Positions 8,043-16,734 of a DNA stretch of 35,450 nucleotides are shown piece after piece. The notes beneath the pieces were generated by a model. The model saw only the letters and a program-made list of their open reading frames with translations, made no database searches and was not told where the DNA came from. The stretch spans positions 1 to 35,450 of the forward strand of contig CAJUHO010000011.1 of assembly GCA_910586195.1 (NCBI GenBank), in the 5' to 3' direction. Both the position numbers and the translations under genes were made by a program. The DNA is from an uncultured Bacilli bacterium. Lineage in GTDB: Bacteria; Bacillota_I; Bacilli_A; RF39; UBA660. Within the stretch, counting starts at the first letter, position 1, and every line of letters starts with the position of its first letter.

Positions 8043-8654
8043 CTATTTGATATCTTCCTCAATAGAAATTACTTCTGGCTCTTGTGCCTCTTTTGGCTTC
8101 GTATTTTTCTCTTCAAACTCTTTTATTTCTGATTGTAAAGACTCATTCATGGAAGGTAGCCCCCCTGTCTTCTCTAAATCAGCTGCTTTGTTAACCGTTT
8201 CTACAGGAGGAGTTGATACAGTATTAGAGGGCCCTACTACACTAGTAGTATTGGCAGTTTCTTGCTGTAGCCCTTTTTTCTTAGATGGCTTATGGTAAAT
8301 TGTTTTAAGTAATTTAATAATATACCAAATAACAAAAACGATTGGAATCACTATAAAATATTTCAAAAGGTAATATATCATCTTTTTGTCTTCTACTAAG
8401 TTATACTCTTCCATACGTTCTGTCATTGTAACAGAAAAAGCAACAGCAATTGCTAGAATAACAGCGGTTACAACAACCCCAATTAAACTACTCCAAAAAT
8501 TCATAACAAAATTATAATGAGGATCACTATGATCTTCATGTTTTTTTGAATAAACATATAATGATATTCCCACAACTGTAAGAACCACAACAACAGGAAC
8601 CAATACATAAAGCATAATCGCTTTCATATATGGAACATCATAAAAAATTTTCAT
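8043..8654 (-). CDS. Three-helix membrane protein of unknown function
   Basis: Unrecognised 203-aa protein. Three hydrophobic segments at about residues 12-33, 54-76 and 92-113, followed by a hydrophilic tail of about 90 residues rich in Glu, Lys, Ser and Thr that should be cytoplasmic or disordered and ends in an acidic stretch. AGGTGATGATAG precedes the ATG. It forms a two-gene unit with the single-pass protein downstream (one base between stop and start) and shares its terminator. No domain is recognised; the pair may act together at the envelope, which is inference from coupling only. Confidence 0.7.
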   Translation of the reverse strand: MKIFYDVPYMKAIMLYVLVPVVVVLTVVGISLYVYSKKHEDHSDPHYNFVMNFWSSLIGVVVTAVILAIAVAFSVTMTERMEEYNLVEDKKMIYYLLKYFIVIPIVFVIWYIIKLLKTIYHKPSKKKGLQQETANTTSVVGPSNTVSTPPVETVNKAADLEKTGGLPSMNESLQSEIKEFEEKNTKPKEAQEPEVISIEEDIK

Positions 8655-8749
8655 CTATCATCACCTATTATGACTATATCATAATATAAATTAAATTTCA
8701 AATTTTTTTATAAAAAGTTTACTACAAAAAACACAAAAATATTTTTCCC

Positions 8750-10837
8750 TTATTGGATAACGATTTCTCCTTCTTTTATATCAAAAGTTACGACAGAGCC
8801 ATACTTTATTTCCTCGTTAATCATCGATTTTGCAAGCAAATCCTCAATTTTCTTAGTAACGAGACGTTTTAAAGGTCGTGCCCCATAAGTCTTATTATAG
8901 CCATGCTCTACTAAATAACCCTTCACATCTGGTGTTAGAACAATATGAATCTTTTTCTCCTCTAAACGATGTTCAATATCTGATATAATTTTATCTAAAA
9001 TTTCATAGGTTGTATCCTGACTTAACGTATTGAAAATAATAATCTCGTCCACTCGATTAATAAACTCTGGACGAAAATGAGTTTCTATTTCCTTATTAAC
9101 AAGTGAGGAATTTCCATCCAGAATATGTTCACTTCCTAGATTGGAGGTCATTATAATAATCGTATTTTTAAAATCAACTACCCTACCATTAGAATCCGTT
9201 ACTCTACCATCATCCAAAATTTGCAATAATAAATTTAAAACTTCTGGATGTGCTTTTTCGATTTCGTCAAATAATACGATACTATATGGATTTCTACGTA
9301 TTGCCTCTGTTAATTGTCCACCTTCATCATAACCAACATAACCTGGTGGAGAGCCAATCAATCGTGAAACACTAAACTTTTCCATATATTCGCTCATATC
9401 AATTCGTACCATATGTGCTTCATCATCAAAAAGTTCATAAGCAAGAGATCTTGCTACTTCTGTCTTTCCAACGCCTGTTGGTCCTAAAAATATAAAGGAA
9501 CCTATAGGTCGATTAGGATCCTTAATCCCACTTCGTGAGCGTAAAATAGAATTACTCACTAATTGTAAAGCTTTGTTTTGACCTTTTACTCTCTTCTCTA
9601 AGTTTTCACTTAAATGAAGAAGTTTTTCCTTTTCACTACTCATTAGTTTTTGGATAGGAATATTAGTCCATTTTGCAATTATTTTTGTAATATCTTCTTC
9701 ACTTACTGTATCACTTAATATCTTACTATCATCTTGTCCTTTTAAATTTTTCAAATCTTTTTCTAAAGAAGGAATAATCCCATTTTGTAATTTAGCTGCT
9801 TCTTCAAAATCATAGCGACCTTTCGCCTGTTCTAAAGCAAAGCGGGCCCCTTCAATTTCCTTTTTCTTCTCATTTACTAAATCATTAAATTTCTTTTCTC
9901 TCTCCCAAGATTTTTTAAACTCTTGTTCTTCTTCCTTTAATTTACTTAACTCTTCTGCAATTTTTTTCTTTCGTTGTTCTGACATGTCATCATTTTCTTT
10001 TTTTAAAGCCTGTTTTTCTATCTCTAGACGCATAATCTTTCTTGTTAAAATATCTAACTCTGTTGGAACTGAAGCCATCTGTACTCGAATCGTTGCACAA
10101 GCCTCATCTACTAAATCAATGGCTTTATCTGGCAAAAATCGATCAGTAATATAACGATTAGCAAGGGTTGCTGCTGCAACTAAAGCATTATCATGAATAG
10201 AGACGCCATGATAAATCTCAAATCTCTCTTTTAAACCGCGTAGAATTGTAATAGTATCAATCACACTGGGTTCTGAAACCTTTATTTTCTGAAAGCGTCT
10301 TTCTAAAGCACTATCCTTTTCAATATATTTACGATATTCATTTAAAGTGGTAGCACCAATAACATGAATACTTCCTCTAGCCAAAAGTGGTTTTAAAATA
10401 TTAGAAGTATCCATTGCTCCTTCCATATTACCAGCACCTACAATGGTATGGATTTCATCAATGAACATGATAATTTCCCCATCACTTTTTTCTACTTTTT
10501 GTACTACCGCTTTTAATCTCTCCTCAAATTCTCCACGGTATTTAGCACCTGCAACTAAAGAAGCCATATCTAGCTCCCATATTATTTTGTTTTTTAAGGT
10601 TTCTGGTACATCTCCTTTTTCAATTCTAAGGGCGAGTCCCTCCACTATGGCAGTTTTTCCAACACCAGCTTCTCCAATTAATACTGGATTGTTTTTTGTT
10701 TTTCTAGACAAAATTCTAGTAATACTACGAATTTCATCATCACGACCTATTACAGGATCGATTTTACCTGCCCTTACTGCTTGATTAATATTGCGCCCAT
10801 ATTTTTCTAAAACATTTTCTTCCTTTTCTTGAGGCAT
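8750..10837 (-). CDS. clpB: ClpB-type disaggregase lacking the N-terminal domain
   Basis: Hexameric AAA+ unfoldase that extracts proteins from aggregates with DnaK. Seen: the first AAA module with Walker A GEAGVGKT (55-62) and Walker B FIDEIH, a long coiled-coil middle domain (about 250-385), a second AAA module with Walker A GPTGVGKT (452-459), pore loop GYVGYDEGG and Walker B LFDEIEKAHP, and a C-terminal small domain. The middle domain and the lack of a ClpP-binding IGF-type loop point to ClpB rather than ClpC. At 695 aa it is about 150 residues shorter than standard ClpB because the Clp_N repeats are missing. AAAGGAG lies seven bases before the ATG. A sigma-A promoter and a CIRCE element lie upstream, so it is a heat-shock gene under HrcA. 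Confidence 0.9.
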   Translation of the reverse strand: MPQEKEENVLEKYGRNINQAVRAGKIDPVIGRDDEIRSITRILSRKTKNNPVLIGEAGVGKTAIVEGLALRIEKGDVPETLKNKIIWELDMASLVAGAKYRGEFEERLKAVVQKVEKSDGEIIMFIDEIHTIVGAGNMEGAMDTSNILKPLLARGSIHVIGATTLNEYRKYIEKDSALERRFQKIKVSEPSVIDTITILRGLKERFEIYHGVSIHDNALVAAATLANRYITDRFLPDKAIDLVDEACATIRVQMASVPTELDILTRKIMRLEIEKQALKKENDDMSEQRKKKIAEELSKLKEEEQEFKKSWEREKKFNDLVNEKKKEIEGARFALEQAKGRYDFEEAAKLQNGIIPSLEKDLKNLKGQDDSKILSDTVSEEDITKIIAKWTNIPIQKLMSSEKEKLLHLSENLEKRVKGQNKALQLVSNSILRSRSGIKDPNRPIGSFIFLGPTGVGKTEVARSLAYELFDDEAHMVRIDMSEYMEKFSVSRLIGSPPGYVGYDEGGQLTEAIRRNPYSIVLFDEIEKAHPEVLNLLLQILDDGRVTDSNGRVVDFKNTIIIMTSNLGSEHILDGNSSLVNKEIETHFRPEFINRVDEIIIFNTLSQDTTYEILDKIISDIEHRLEEKKIHIVLTPDVKGYLVEHGYNKTYGARPLKRLVTKKIEDLLAKSMINEEIKYGSVVTFDIKEGEIVIQ

Positions 10838-10863
10838 AATATCTCTCCTTTCTTGACAACTTC

Positions 10864-10891
10864 ATTATATCACCATTTTAGCAGTTGTCAA
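10864..10891 (-). promoter_or_regulatory. Sigma-A promoter of clpB
   Basis: Consensus TTGACA (10886-10891), a 16-bp spacer and consensus TATAAT (10864-10869) on the minus strand, about 27 bases before the clpB start. The -35 lies inside the CIRCE element. Confidence 0.85.
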
Positions 10892-10904
10892 TATAGAGTG
10901 CTAA
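10878..10904. promoter_or_regulatory. CIRCE operator (HrcA binding site)
   Basis: On the minus strand: TTAGCACTC, nine bases, then AACTGCTAA. The first arm is identical to the known CIRCE consensus and the second matches GAGTGCTAA at seven of nine positions. It overlaps the clpB -35 box, the classic arrangement for repression by HrcA, and also covers the stop codon of sigK. Confidence 0.85.
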
Positions 10905-11596
10905 GAATTTATGTTATTATGTTTCATAAATTCTCTTAATATCTTCATTAAGGCACGTTTTTCTATTCTAGAGACATAACTACGCGAAATATGCATTTCT
11001 TTAGCAATTACTTTCTGTGTTTGTTCCTCTTTTTCTAAAAGTCCATATCTTCTAATAATAATTTCCTTCTCACGGGGTGTTAATATTTTTATATACTCAC
11101 TTAATAGTTCAATATTATCTTTTAGAGAAATATCTTCTAAAAAATCTGGTTTTGGTGTCTTTAAAATATCCATTAATGATATTTCGTTTCCATCCTTATC
11201 AAACCCAATAGACTCATTTAAAGAGACATTTTTATTATTCTTATTATTACTACGAAAATACATAAGTATCTCATTTTCAATACATCGAGCACAATACGTT
11301 GTAATTTTAGTACCCTTTTTACTTGAGAAAGTATCTATTCCTTTAATTAATCCAATGGTACCAATACTAATTAAATCATCTTGATCTATATTTTTGTAGT
11401 CAAACTTTTTCACAATATGTGCCACTAATCGCAAATTATGTTCGATCAAACGATTTCTTGCTCCAACATCTCCCAGTCGCATCGCCTCAATTTCCTTTTC
11501 TTCTTCTTCCTTAGAAAGAGGATCTGGAAATACTTGATTCGAATAAGATCCTGTAATAAAAATAGATCTTAGAAGTTCCAATAAATTAAAAAACAT
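10901..11596 (-). CDS. sigK: Sporulation sigma factor, SigK type
   Basis: Late mother-cell RNA polymerase sigma factor of endospore formers. Seen: a hydrophobic N-terminal stretch of about 20 residues resembling the SigK pro-sequence, FPDPLSKEEE, then the region 2 core (ARNRLIEHNLRLVAHIVKKF, DLISIGTIGLIKGI, TTYCARCIENEILMYFR) and region 4 with a helix-turn-helix (ISRSYVSRIEKRALMK). The 231-aa length is that of intact SigK, so there is no skin-type insertion as in Bacillus subtilis. SigE is similar, but the N-terminus and the FPDPLS segment favour SigK. AGGTGA is close to the ATG, with a candidate mother-cell promoter just upstream. Its stop lies in the CIRCE element of clpB. Confidence 0.9.
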   Translation of the reverse strand: MFFNLLELLRSIFITGSYSNQVFPDPLSKEEEEKEIEAMRLGDVGARNRLIEHNLRLVAHIVKKFDYKNIDQDDLISIGTIGLIKGIDTFSSKKGTKITTYCARCIENEILMYFRSNNKNNKNVSLNESIGFDKDGNEISLMDILKTPKPDFLEDISLKDNIELLSEYIKILTPREKEIIIRRYGLLEKEEQTQKVIAKEMHISRSYVSRIEKRALMKILREFMKHNNINS

Positions 11597-11612
11597 ATAC
11601 TCACCTATTCAA

Positions 11613-11640
11613 AGTATATGTCAAAAAAAGTCAACTATTG
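11613..11640 (-). promoter_or_regulatory. Candidate sigma-E/sigma-K promoter of sigK
   Basis: Minus strand: an ATA-containing -35 (CAATAG, 11635-11640), 14 bases, then CATATACT (11613-11620), close to the known mother-cell -10 pattern CATAcaaT. It lies about 17 bases before the start codon. It fits a sigma factor gene known to be read by SigE and by itself. Confidence 0.45.
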
Positions 11641-11703
11641 CACTTTAAAATCTAAATATCCCTCCTTCTTCTTCTAAAAGTATACAAATTTTTAAAAAGT
11701 TCA

Positions 11704-11732
11704 TTGTACTATTTCTATATTTAAGATAAAAT
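11704..11732 (+). promoter_or_regulatory. Possible sigma-A promoter of the arginase-like gene
   Basis: TTGTAC (11704-11709), a 17-bp spacer and TAAAAT (11727-11732). The -10 is one base off consensus and the -35 is weak. Confidence 0.35.
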
Positions 11733-11748
11733 TAAAGCGGTGATGTAA

Positions 11749-12627
11749 ATGAAAACAATTTTAATTGGTGCTGGGAGTGACTTAGGAGTTCACGTAGATG
11801 GTGCTAAATTAGGTCCTAGAAGACTTATTACTGATTTAACAAGCTTTTATGAAAAAGAAAGTGTAATAATAGAACAAGACCCCTCTATTATTAAAAGTAG
11901 AAGTCTTGCCGATAAAAGAAAGAATGATATTGAAATTGTTAAGTTTAATAAGAATCTTTATGATATTGAATTACAGTACTTAGAAGATGGATACTTTCCT
12001 ATCACTATTGGTGGGGACTCATCTATTGCTGTTGCCTCTATACTAGCTAGTGCAAAGAAGCACGAAAATATTGGTCTAATCTGGTTTAGTGGACGCTCTA
12101 ACTATGACACACTTGAAACTACACCTGATGGTAATATACATAATTTATCTTTAGCGGCGGTTAATGGGTATAAATGTCAAGATTTAAGAATTTATCATAG
12201 TGGAAACTCAGTATTAAGTAGAAATACTGTAATTATAGGTGCTAGTGATATTTCTCCTAAACAAAGAGATAATTTAAAATACTCTGGCGTTACTGTTTTT
12301 ACATTAGATGATATAAAAACCTCTGGAATTGAAAATATTATCAACCAAGCATTTTTAATTGCCTCTGAAAAAACAAATGGCGTACATATCAGTTTTGATT
12401 TAAGTCTCTTAGCCCCAGATGTTGCTCCAGGAATTTCTCTTCTTGGAAATAATGGAATCTCTGCAGAAGATGCAATTATTACAGTAGACTGTATTTTAAA
12501 AAACATTGAAAAAGTAACTTCCTTTGATTTATTAGAATTTAATCCCACCTATGATCAAAACAGAAAAACAGAACAAATCGCAGTAAATATTTTAGCAAAA
12601 GTAATCATGAGTTGTGATAAAAAATAA
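11749..12627 (+). CDS. Arginase/agmatinase-fold protein with lost metal ligands
   Basis: A 292-aa member of the arginase superfamily by its framework: GAGSDLGVHVDGAKLGPRRL at the N-terminus, PITIGGDSSIA at 85-94, IWFSGRSNYDTLET at 111-124, GNIH at 128-131, HISFDLSLLAPDVAPG at 213-228 and LLEFNP at 261-266. In active arginases these segments carry six Mn2+ ligands. Here the GGDH histidine is Ser91, the DAHxD set is Ser114, Arg116 and Asn118, and the second Asp of DxD is Ser219; only Asp217 and the substrate-side Glu263 remain. Binuclear Mn catalysis is therefore unlikely. GGTGAT lies before the ATG and a strong terminator follows, so it looks intact and expressed. It may bind a guanidino compound or regulate a partner; this is inference. 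Confidence 0.85.
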   Translation: MKTILIGAGSDLGVHVDGAKLGPRRLITDLTSFYEKESVIIEQDPSIIKSRSLADKRKNDIEIVKFNKNLYDIELQYLEDGYFPITIGGDSSIAVASILASAKKHENIGLIWFSGRSNYDTLETTPDGNIHNLSLAAVNGYKCQDLRIYHSGNSVLSRNTVIIGASDISPKQRDNLKYSGVTVFTLDDIKTSGIENIINQAFLIASEKTNGVHISFDLSLLAPDVAPGISLLGNNGISAEDAIITVDCILKNIEKVTSFDLLEFNPTYDQNRKTEQIAVNILAKVIMSCDKK

Positions 12628-12630
12628 AGC

Positions 12631-12665
12631 AAAAATCTACCCGAAAAAGTCGAGTAGATTTTTTT
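12631..12665. terminator. Terminator after the arginase-like gene (bidirectional)
   Basis: AAAATCTAC (12632-12640) pairs with GTAGATTTT (12654-12662), extended inward by a CG pair, and is followed by T on the plus strand. Read on the minus strand it also ends in a T run, so it can serve the 58-aa gene at 12684 too. Confidence 0.8.
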
Positions 12666-12683
12666 AATAGAAAATGACCATTT

Positions 12684-12860
12684 CTACATTCCTAATGCAG
12701 TGTCATCCAACATATCAGCAGTTTTTCTCAAAGTCTCTTTTGTCGCTTTCTTAAGATCGCTCATAGCATGAGGATTTTGTTTTTTATACATTAGAAAAGC
12801 TCCATAACCTACTCCTGCTGCTGCCATGACTCCAAGTGTTCTTTTCATTGCTTTATTCAT
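12684..12860 (-). CDS. Small membrane protein, 58 aa
   Basis: Intact short frame: an N-terminal basic stretch (MNKAMKRTLG), one hydrophobic segment rich in Ala and Gly (about residues 10-24, VMAAAGVGYGAFLMY), then a charged amphipathic tail (DLKKATKETLRKTADMLDD). GAGGTGAAAAT lies directly before the ATG, which is a very good ribosome binding site. It lies about 35 bases after the stop of recD2 and ends before the terminator at 12631-12665, so it probably belongs to the mtaB-recD2 transcript. The design is like that of YtxH-type small envelope stress proteins, but no family can be assigned. Confidence 0.75.
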   Translation of the reverse strand: MNKAMKRTLGVMAAAGVGYGAFLMYKKQNPHAMSDLKKATKETLRKTADMLDDTALGM

Positions 12861-12895
12861 ATTTTCACCTCTATCCTTATTATGGAAAAAAATAT

Positions 12896-15085
12896 CTATT
12901 TTATACCTGCAATTAAAAAATCTTTAATACTACTACGGCGTAGATTGGAATCAATATTAGAAACAGCCATCTTAAAAGCATCCATATCGCCTACTAAATA
13001 AAGTTTTTTCTTACATCTCGTAACTCCAGTATAAATCAATTTGCGATAGAGCATTTTATTAAAATTTTTAACAATAGGAATCACAACAACATCAAACTCA
13101 CTTCCCTGTGCCTTATGAATACTAATCGCATAAGCTGGTTTAAATTTTTGAAAATTTGATGCTGTATATTTAACAACATTCCCATCATAGTTAATATGAA
13201 TTTCTTTTTTAGAACCAGTTGAAATTTTACTAATAACCCCAATATCCCCATTATAAATATTTTCCTCAGGCATATTCGTAAGTTCTATCACCTTATCCTT
13301 CTCACGATAAAGAGTGTCTCCTACCATCACCTCTTTTTTAGAAGCTATTTTGTTGTTAAAAATATCTTGCAACTCTTGATTGATTCTATCAATTCCATTA
13401 ACTGTCTTATACATAGGTGCTAAAATTTGAAACTGTTTATGAGAATAATCTACATAGGCAGTAGAAATTTCCTTTATACAATTAATTACTTCATTATTTG
13501 CGCATTTAATAAATGTTAAATCTTCTTCTTTGTTAAAAATATCTTCACATATTTTACCATTTTTAATATCATGAGCTAATAAAATAATATTAGAATCTTT
13601 TCCTTGACGATAAAGTTCATTTAAGTAACTCACATTTAATACTTTACTTTGAATCAAATCGGATAGCACTTGTCCAGGACCCACACTTGGAAGTTGATCA
13701 TAATCACCTACTAAAATTATTTTAGTACGAGCACTTAACCCTCTTAATAAATTAGCCATCAAATACGTATCTATCATACTTGCTTCATCTATGATAACAA
13801 ACTCTACGCTACTTTTATTATACTCATTTACTTGAAACTTATCAGTTTCTTTATTCCATTTTAAAAAACGATGTATAGTAGATGCTGGTAAAAAGGTTGC
13901 CTCACTCATTCGTTTCGCAGCACGTCCCGTTGGGGCAAGAAGTGCTATTTTGGCACGCAATTCATCATAGCTATATTTTTTCATATTTCGATAAAGTTCT
14001 ACGATTGCCTTCATAATCGTTGTTTTTCCCGTTCCAGGTCCTCCTGTAATAATTAAAAACTTCTTAAGATAACTATCAATAATTGCCTGTTTTTGGTCCC
14101 CATTATAAGAAAGTCCAAAAAGCTTTTCTAAGCTTTCTATTTCATTTTGAGATGGCATTTTTTCATCTTTTTCGTGACTTAACATTTTGAATCTATTGAC
14201 AATAAAACATTCTGCATCATACATTTCTTGTAAATAATATCTATCTTCCTTAACAACAATTTTCATATTGCAAATTAATTGTTTGATAACTTGATCAAAC
14301 TTTTCCTTTTCAATGGAAATACCCAAAATCCGTGGCAAAAACGAAAATAGTTCCTGCTCAAAAAAATAGCAATGGCCAATAGTATCACTCAACTCTTGCA
14401 TCATATAACAAATAGCAGAAGATACCCTTCTATCATCATCTTTTAAAATATCATTCTTAAGAGCAACAGCATCAATTTTTTTGAATGTTAGACTATTTAT
14501 TTTCTCAATAAGTTCATAGACATTAGTGCTTACTATCTCCATCGTCTTTTCCTTATAATAATTATAAATAAGCATACTATCTTTAGGAGAAAAGCCATAT
14601 TCTCCTAAAGCAATGATAGTCTCATAGCTTGACTCATATTCTTTTAGTTGTGTATGTAGCATTTGAGCATTTTTTTCAGTAACAGTCGGAATCAATACTA
14701 AATTACTAGGATTTTCCAAAATTACTTGCAAAGTATCTTTTCCTAGCGTATCTACAATCCTTTTAGCTTTCTTCTCTCCAATTCCTTTAAATACACTACT
14801 TGTCAAAAACTCAACGATAGCATCTTTCTCCTCTGGAACAACCCTTTCATAGCTACTAACTTGAAATTGCTCTCCATATTTTTCATGGCGGGTCAACTCA
14901 CCATAAAAAAGATAAGTATCCATATCATTGAGTTCATGAAAATAGCCTGTAAATGTAATAGTTCTATCCAAATAAACTTCTAATTCTTTTATATTGGTAT
15001 CTCTAACTTTAAAGATACCAATAATATAACCAGAATCGCTTTGAAATATACTTTTTCGATATTGACCTTTAATATAATTCTCCAT
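12896..15085 (-). CDS. recD2: RecD2-type ATP-dependent DNA helicase
   Basis: Superfamily 1 5'-to-3' DNA helicase of the RecD2 class, which acts without RecBC and supports replication-fork maintenance and repair. Seen: an N-terminal OB-like region, helix-hairpin-helix motif GIGEKKAKRI (101-110), Walker A TGGPGTGKT (347-355), Walker B IIDEASMID, motif III LVGDYDQLPSVGPG, and the C-terminal UvrD-like motif SIHKAQGSEFDVV with TGVTR. At 729 aa it is of normal length for RecD2 in Firmicutes. AAGGAT is upstream of the ATG, at a slightly long distance. It lies 50 bases after mtaB and is probably co-transcribed with it. Identification is firm. Confidence 0.93.
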   Translation of the reverse strand: MENYIKGQYRKSIFQSDSGYIIGIFKVRDTNIKELEVYLDRTITFTGYFHELNDMDTYLFYGELTRHEKYGEQFQVSSYERVVPEEKDAIVEFLTSSVFKGIGEKKAKRIVDTLGKDTLQVILENPSNLVLIPTVTEKNAQMLHTQLKEYESSYETIIALGEYGFSPKDSMLIYNYYKEKTMEIVSTNVYELIEKINSLTFKKIDAVALKNDILKDDDRRVSSAICYMMQELSDTIGHCYFFEQELFSFLPRILGISIEKEKFDQVIKQLICNMKIVVKEDRYYLQEMYDAECFIVNRFKMLSHEKDEKMPSQNEIESLEKLFGLSYNGDQKQAIIDSYLKKFLIITGGPGTGKTTIMKAIVELYRNMKKYSYDELRAKIALLAPTGRAAKRMSEATFLPASTIHRFLKWNKETDKFQVNEYNKSSVEFVIIDEASMIDTYLMANLLRGLSARTKIILVGDYDQLPSVGPGQVLSDLIQSKVLNVSYLNELYRQGKDSNIILLAHDIKNGKICEDIFNKEEDLTFIKCANNEVINCIKEISTAYVDYSHKQFQILAPMYKTVNGIDRINQELQDIFNNKIASKKEVMVGDTLYREKDKVIELTNMPEENIYNGDIGVISKISTGSKKEIHINYDGNVVKYTASNFQKFKPAYAISIHKAQGSEFDVVVIPIVKNFNKMLYRKLIYTGVTRCKKKLYLVGDMDAFKMAVSNIDSNLRRSSIKDFLIAGIK

Positions 15086-15135
15086 CTACAACACATCCTT
15101 ATTTTTATTATACTAAATATCTAGCAATATCCAAC

Positions 15136-16401
15136 CTATTTTCCAATGCAATATGGATAAGAAATCCCTGTAATTTCCGCTTTATAGAAAGTATTATGAG
15201 GAATTTCCTTTTCTATTTTTACTGGCAAATAGTTAGATGTATGACCAAAACTTTTCCCGTCCTCACAAACTTCAATCAAAACATCTACTTCTTGTCCTAC
15301 AAACTTCTCAAAATATTCCTCTTCTAATTGATGGGATAATTGCAATAAGGCTTGCGCCCTTTTCTTTTTTTCAAGGCCATCAACCTGTTTCATAGAAGAA
15401 GATGGTGTTCCTTTTCGAACAGAATAGGGAAAAACATGAATTTTGGAAAACGCAAACTTTCTACAGATCTTTTCTGTCTCATGAAACAAAACGTCATTCT
15501 CTCCTGGATGTCCTACAATAACGTCTGTCGTAATAGAAATATGCGGACGAATTTTACGAATTTTTATTAGCTTATCTTCAAAATAGGAAAGATTATATTT
15601 TCTTTTCATAATCTTTAATACTTCATCACTTCCCGCCTGCAGTGGGATATGCAAATGGTCTACAATAACTGGATTTTTTTGTAGTACATCTAAAACTTCA
15701 TCTGTTAACTCTGTAATTTCAATGGATGAGATACGAAGTCTTTTTAGATTGGGAACTTTACATATTTCTCTTAAAAGAGAGGCAAAATTAATATCTAAAT
15801 CTACTCCATAATTTCCTGTGTGAATACCAGTAAGAACAATTTCTTGATAACCACTTTGCACAAGAGAGGTTATCTCTTTTAACACTTTATCTTTTTCTTT
15901 ACTACGGCATTTTCCTCTAACATAGGGAATAATACAATAACTACAAAAATTTTCACAACCATCTTGAATCTTTACAAAAGCTCGCGTTCTACCTGAAAAC
16001 TCGTTAATATCCATATCTTCAAATTTACAATACTCTTCTTCATAAAGTTTGCGGATTTCTTTCTTTTTTTGAAAATATTCTTCTATGATTTCCACAATTT
16101 TACTTTTGTCCTTATTTCCAATAACAATATCTAGTCCATCCATTTTAAAATCATGATTTGCCTCAATAAAACATCCCATAGCAATAACGCAAGCATCTTT
16201 ATTCTTTCGAATTGCTTGACGAATCATTTTTCTACTTTTAATATCACTCGTATTGGTAACAGTACAAGTATTGATAATATAAATATCACATACATCATTA
16301 AAATCTTTTATTTCATAACCAGCGTCTTTTAATTTACTTATCACAAATTCCGACTCATAAGCATTCACCTTACAGCCCAAAGTCAATATTCCAACCTTCA
16401 T
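15136..16401 (-). CDS. mtaB: tRNA t6A37 methylthiotransferase MtaB
   Basis: Radical SAM enzyme converting t6A37 to ms2t6A37 in ANN-decoding tRNAs. Domains: an N-terminal UPF0004 domain whose cysteines Cys10 (GCKVNAYESE), Cys46 and Cys77 hold the auxiliary 4Fe-4S cluster; a radical SAM core with Cys149, Cys153, Cys156 (GCENFCSYCIIPYVRG); and a C-terminal TRAM domain. The GCKVN motif and overall pattern separate it from MiaB and RimO. At 421 aa it is of normal length. AGAGGTAG precedes the ATG. It is the first gene of a likely transcript with recD2 and the 58-aa gene. Confidence 0.94.
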   Translation of the reverse strand: MKVGILTLGCKVNAYESEFVISKLKDAGYEIKDFNDVCDIYIINTCTVTNTSDIKSRKMIRQAIRKNKDACVIAMGCFIEANHDFKMDGLDIVIGNKDKSKIVEIIEEYFQKKKEIRKLYEEEYCKFEDMDINEFSGRTRAFVKIQDGCENFCSYCIIPYVRGKCRSKEKDKVLKEITSLVQSGYQEIVLTGIHTGNYGVDLDINFASLLREICKVPNLKRLRISSIEITELTDEVLDVLQKNPVIVDHLHIPLQAGSDEVLKIMKRKYNLSYFEDKLIKIRKIRPHISITTDVIVGHPGENDVLFHETEKICRKFAFSKIHVFPYSVRKGTPSSSMKQVDGLEKKKRAQALLQLSHQLEEEYFEKFVGQEVDVLIEVCEDGKSFGHTSNYLPVKIEKEIPHNTFYKAEITGISYPYCIGK

Positions 16402-16734
16402 GTTACTACCTCTTTCATTAGTAGATTATAACATAATTTTTTTATAAAAAGTTATATAATTTTTTGACTATCTTTTTATAAGTTCTTAAATGTCAATATA
16501 TCCTTTATTTATAAGTATTTACGGCATTTTTATTTTTGGAAGGTATTCACATATATTTTTATAATTTCTCATATTTTTGCTTTCAAAAGTAGTAAATTGG
16601 TAGTAAAATTCAGAAAGTTTTTAAATTATTAATTTAAAATATTAAAAAATACTATGCAATGTCACAGTATCGAAGTATAGTCTTGTAGGTGAGACTAGTG
16701 GCGTAGCCACTTCAATATAATATTTAAAAAATTT
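16402..16734. repeat. AT-rich intergenic region with dispersed repeats A1, B1 and C1
   Basis: No gene. Three units recur further on. A1 is 16447-16514, a 68-base segment about 90 percent identical by eye to 17773-17838. B1 is 16582-16609, containing AGTAGTAAATTGGTAGTAAA, with relatives at 17679-17703 and 18632-18658. C1 is 16678-16711, two abutting hairpins (TAGTCT with AGACTA, and AGTGGC with GCCACT), whose GGCGTAG core recurs near 17852. Unit order differs between copies. Confidence 0.6.

Noticed and set aside
8047..8298. 83-codon plus-strand frame inside the three-helix protein gene
   Set aside because: Overlaps the coding tail of the minus-strand gene, no ribosome site, no recognisable protein.
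10443..10784. 113-codon plus-strand frame inside clpB
   Set aside because: Shadow of conserved AAA+ codons.
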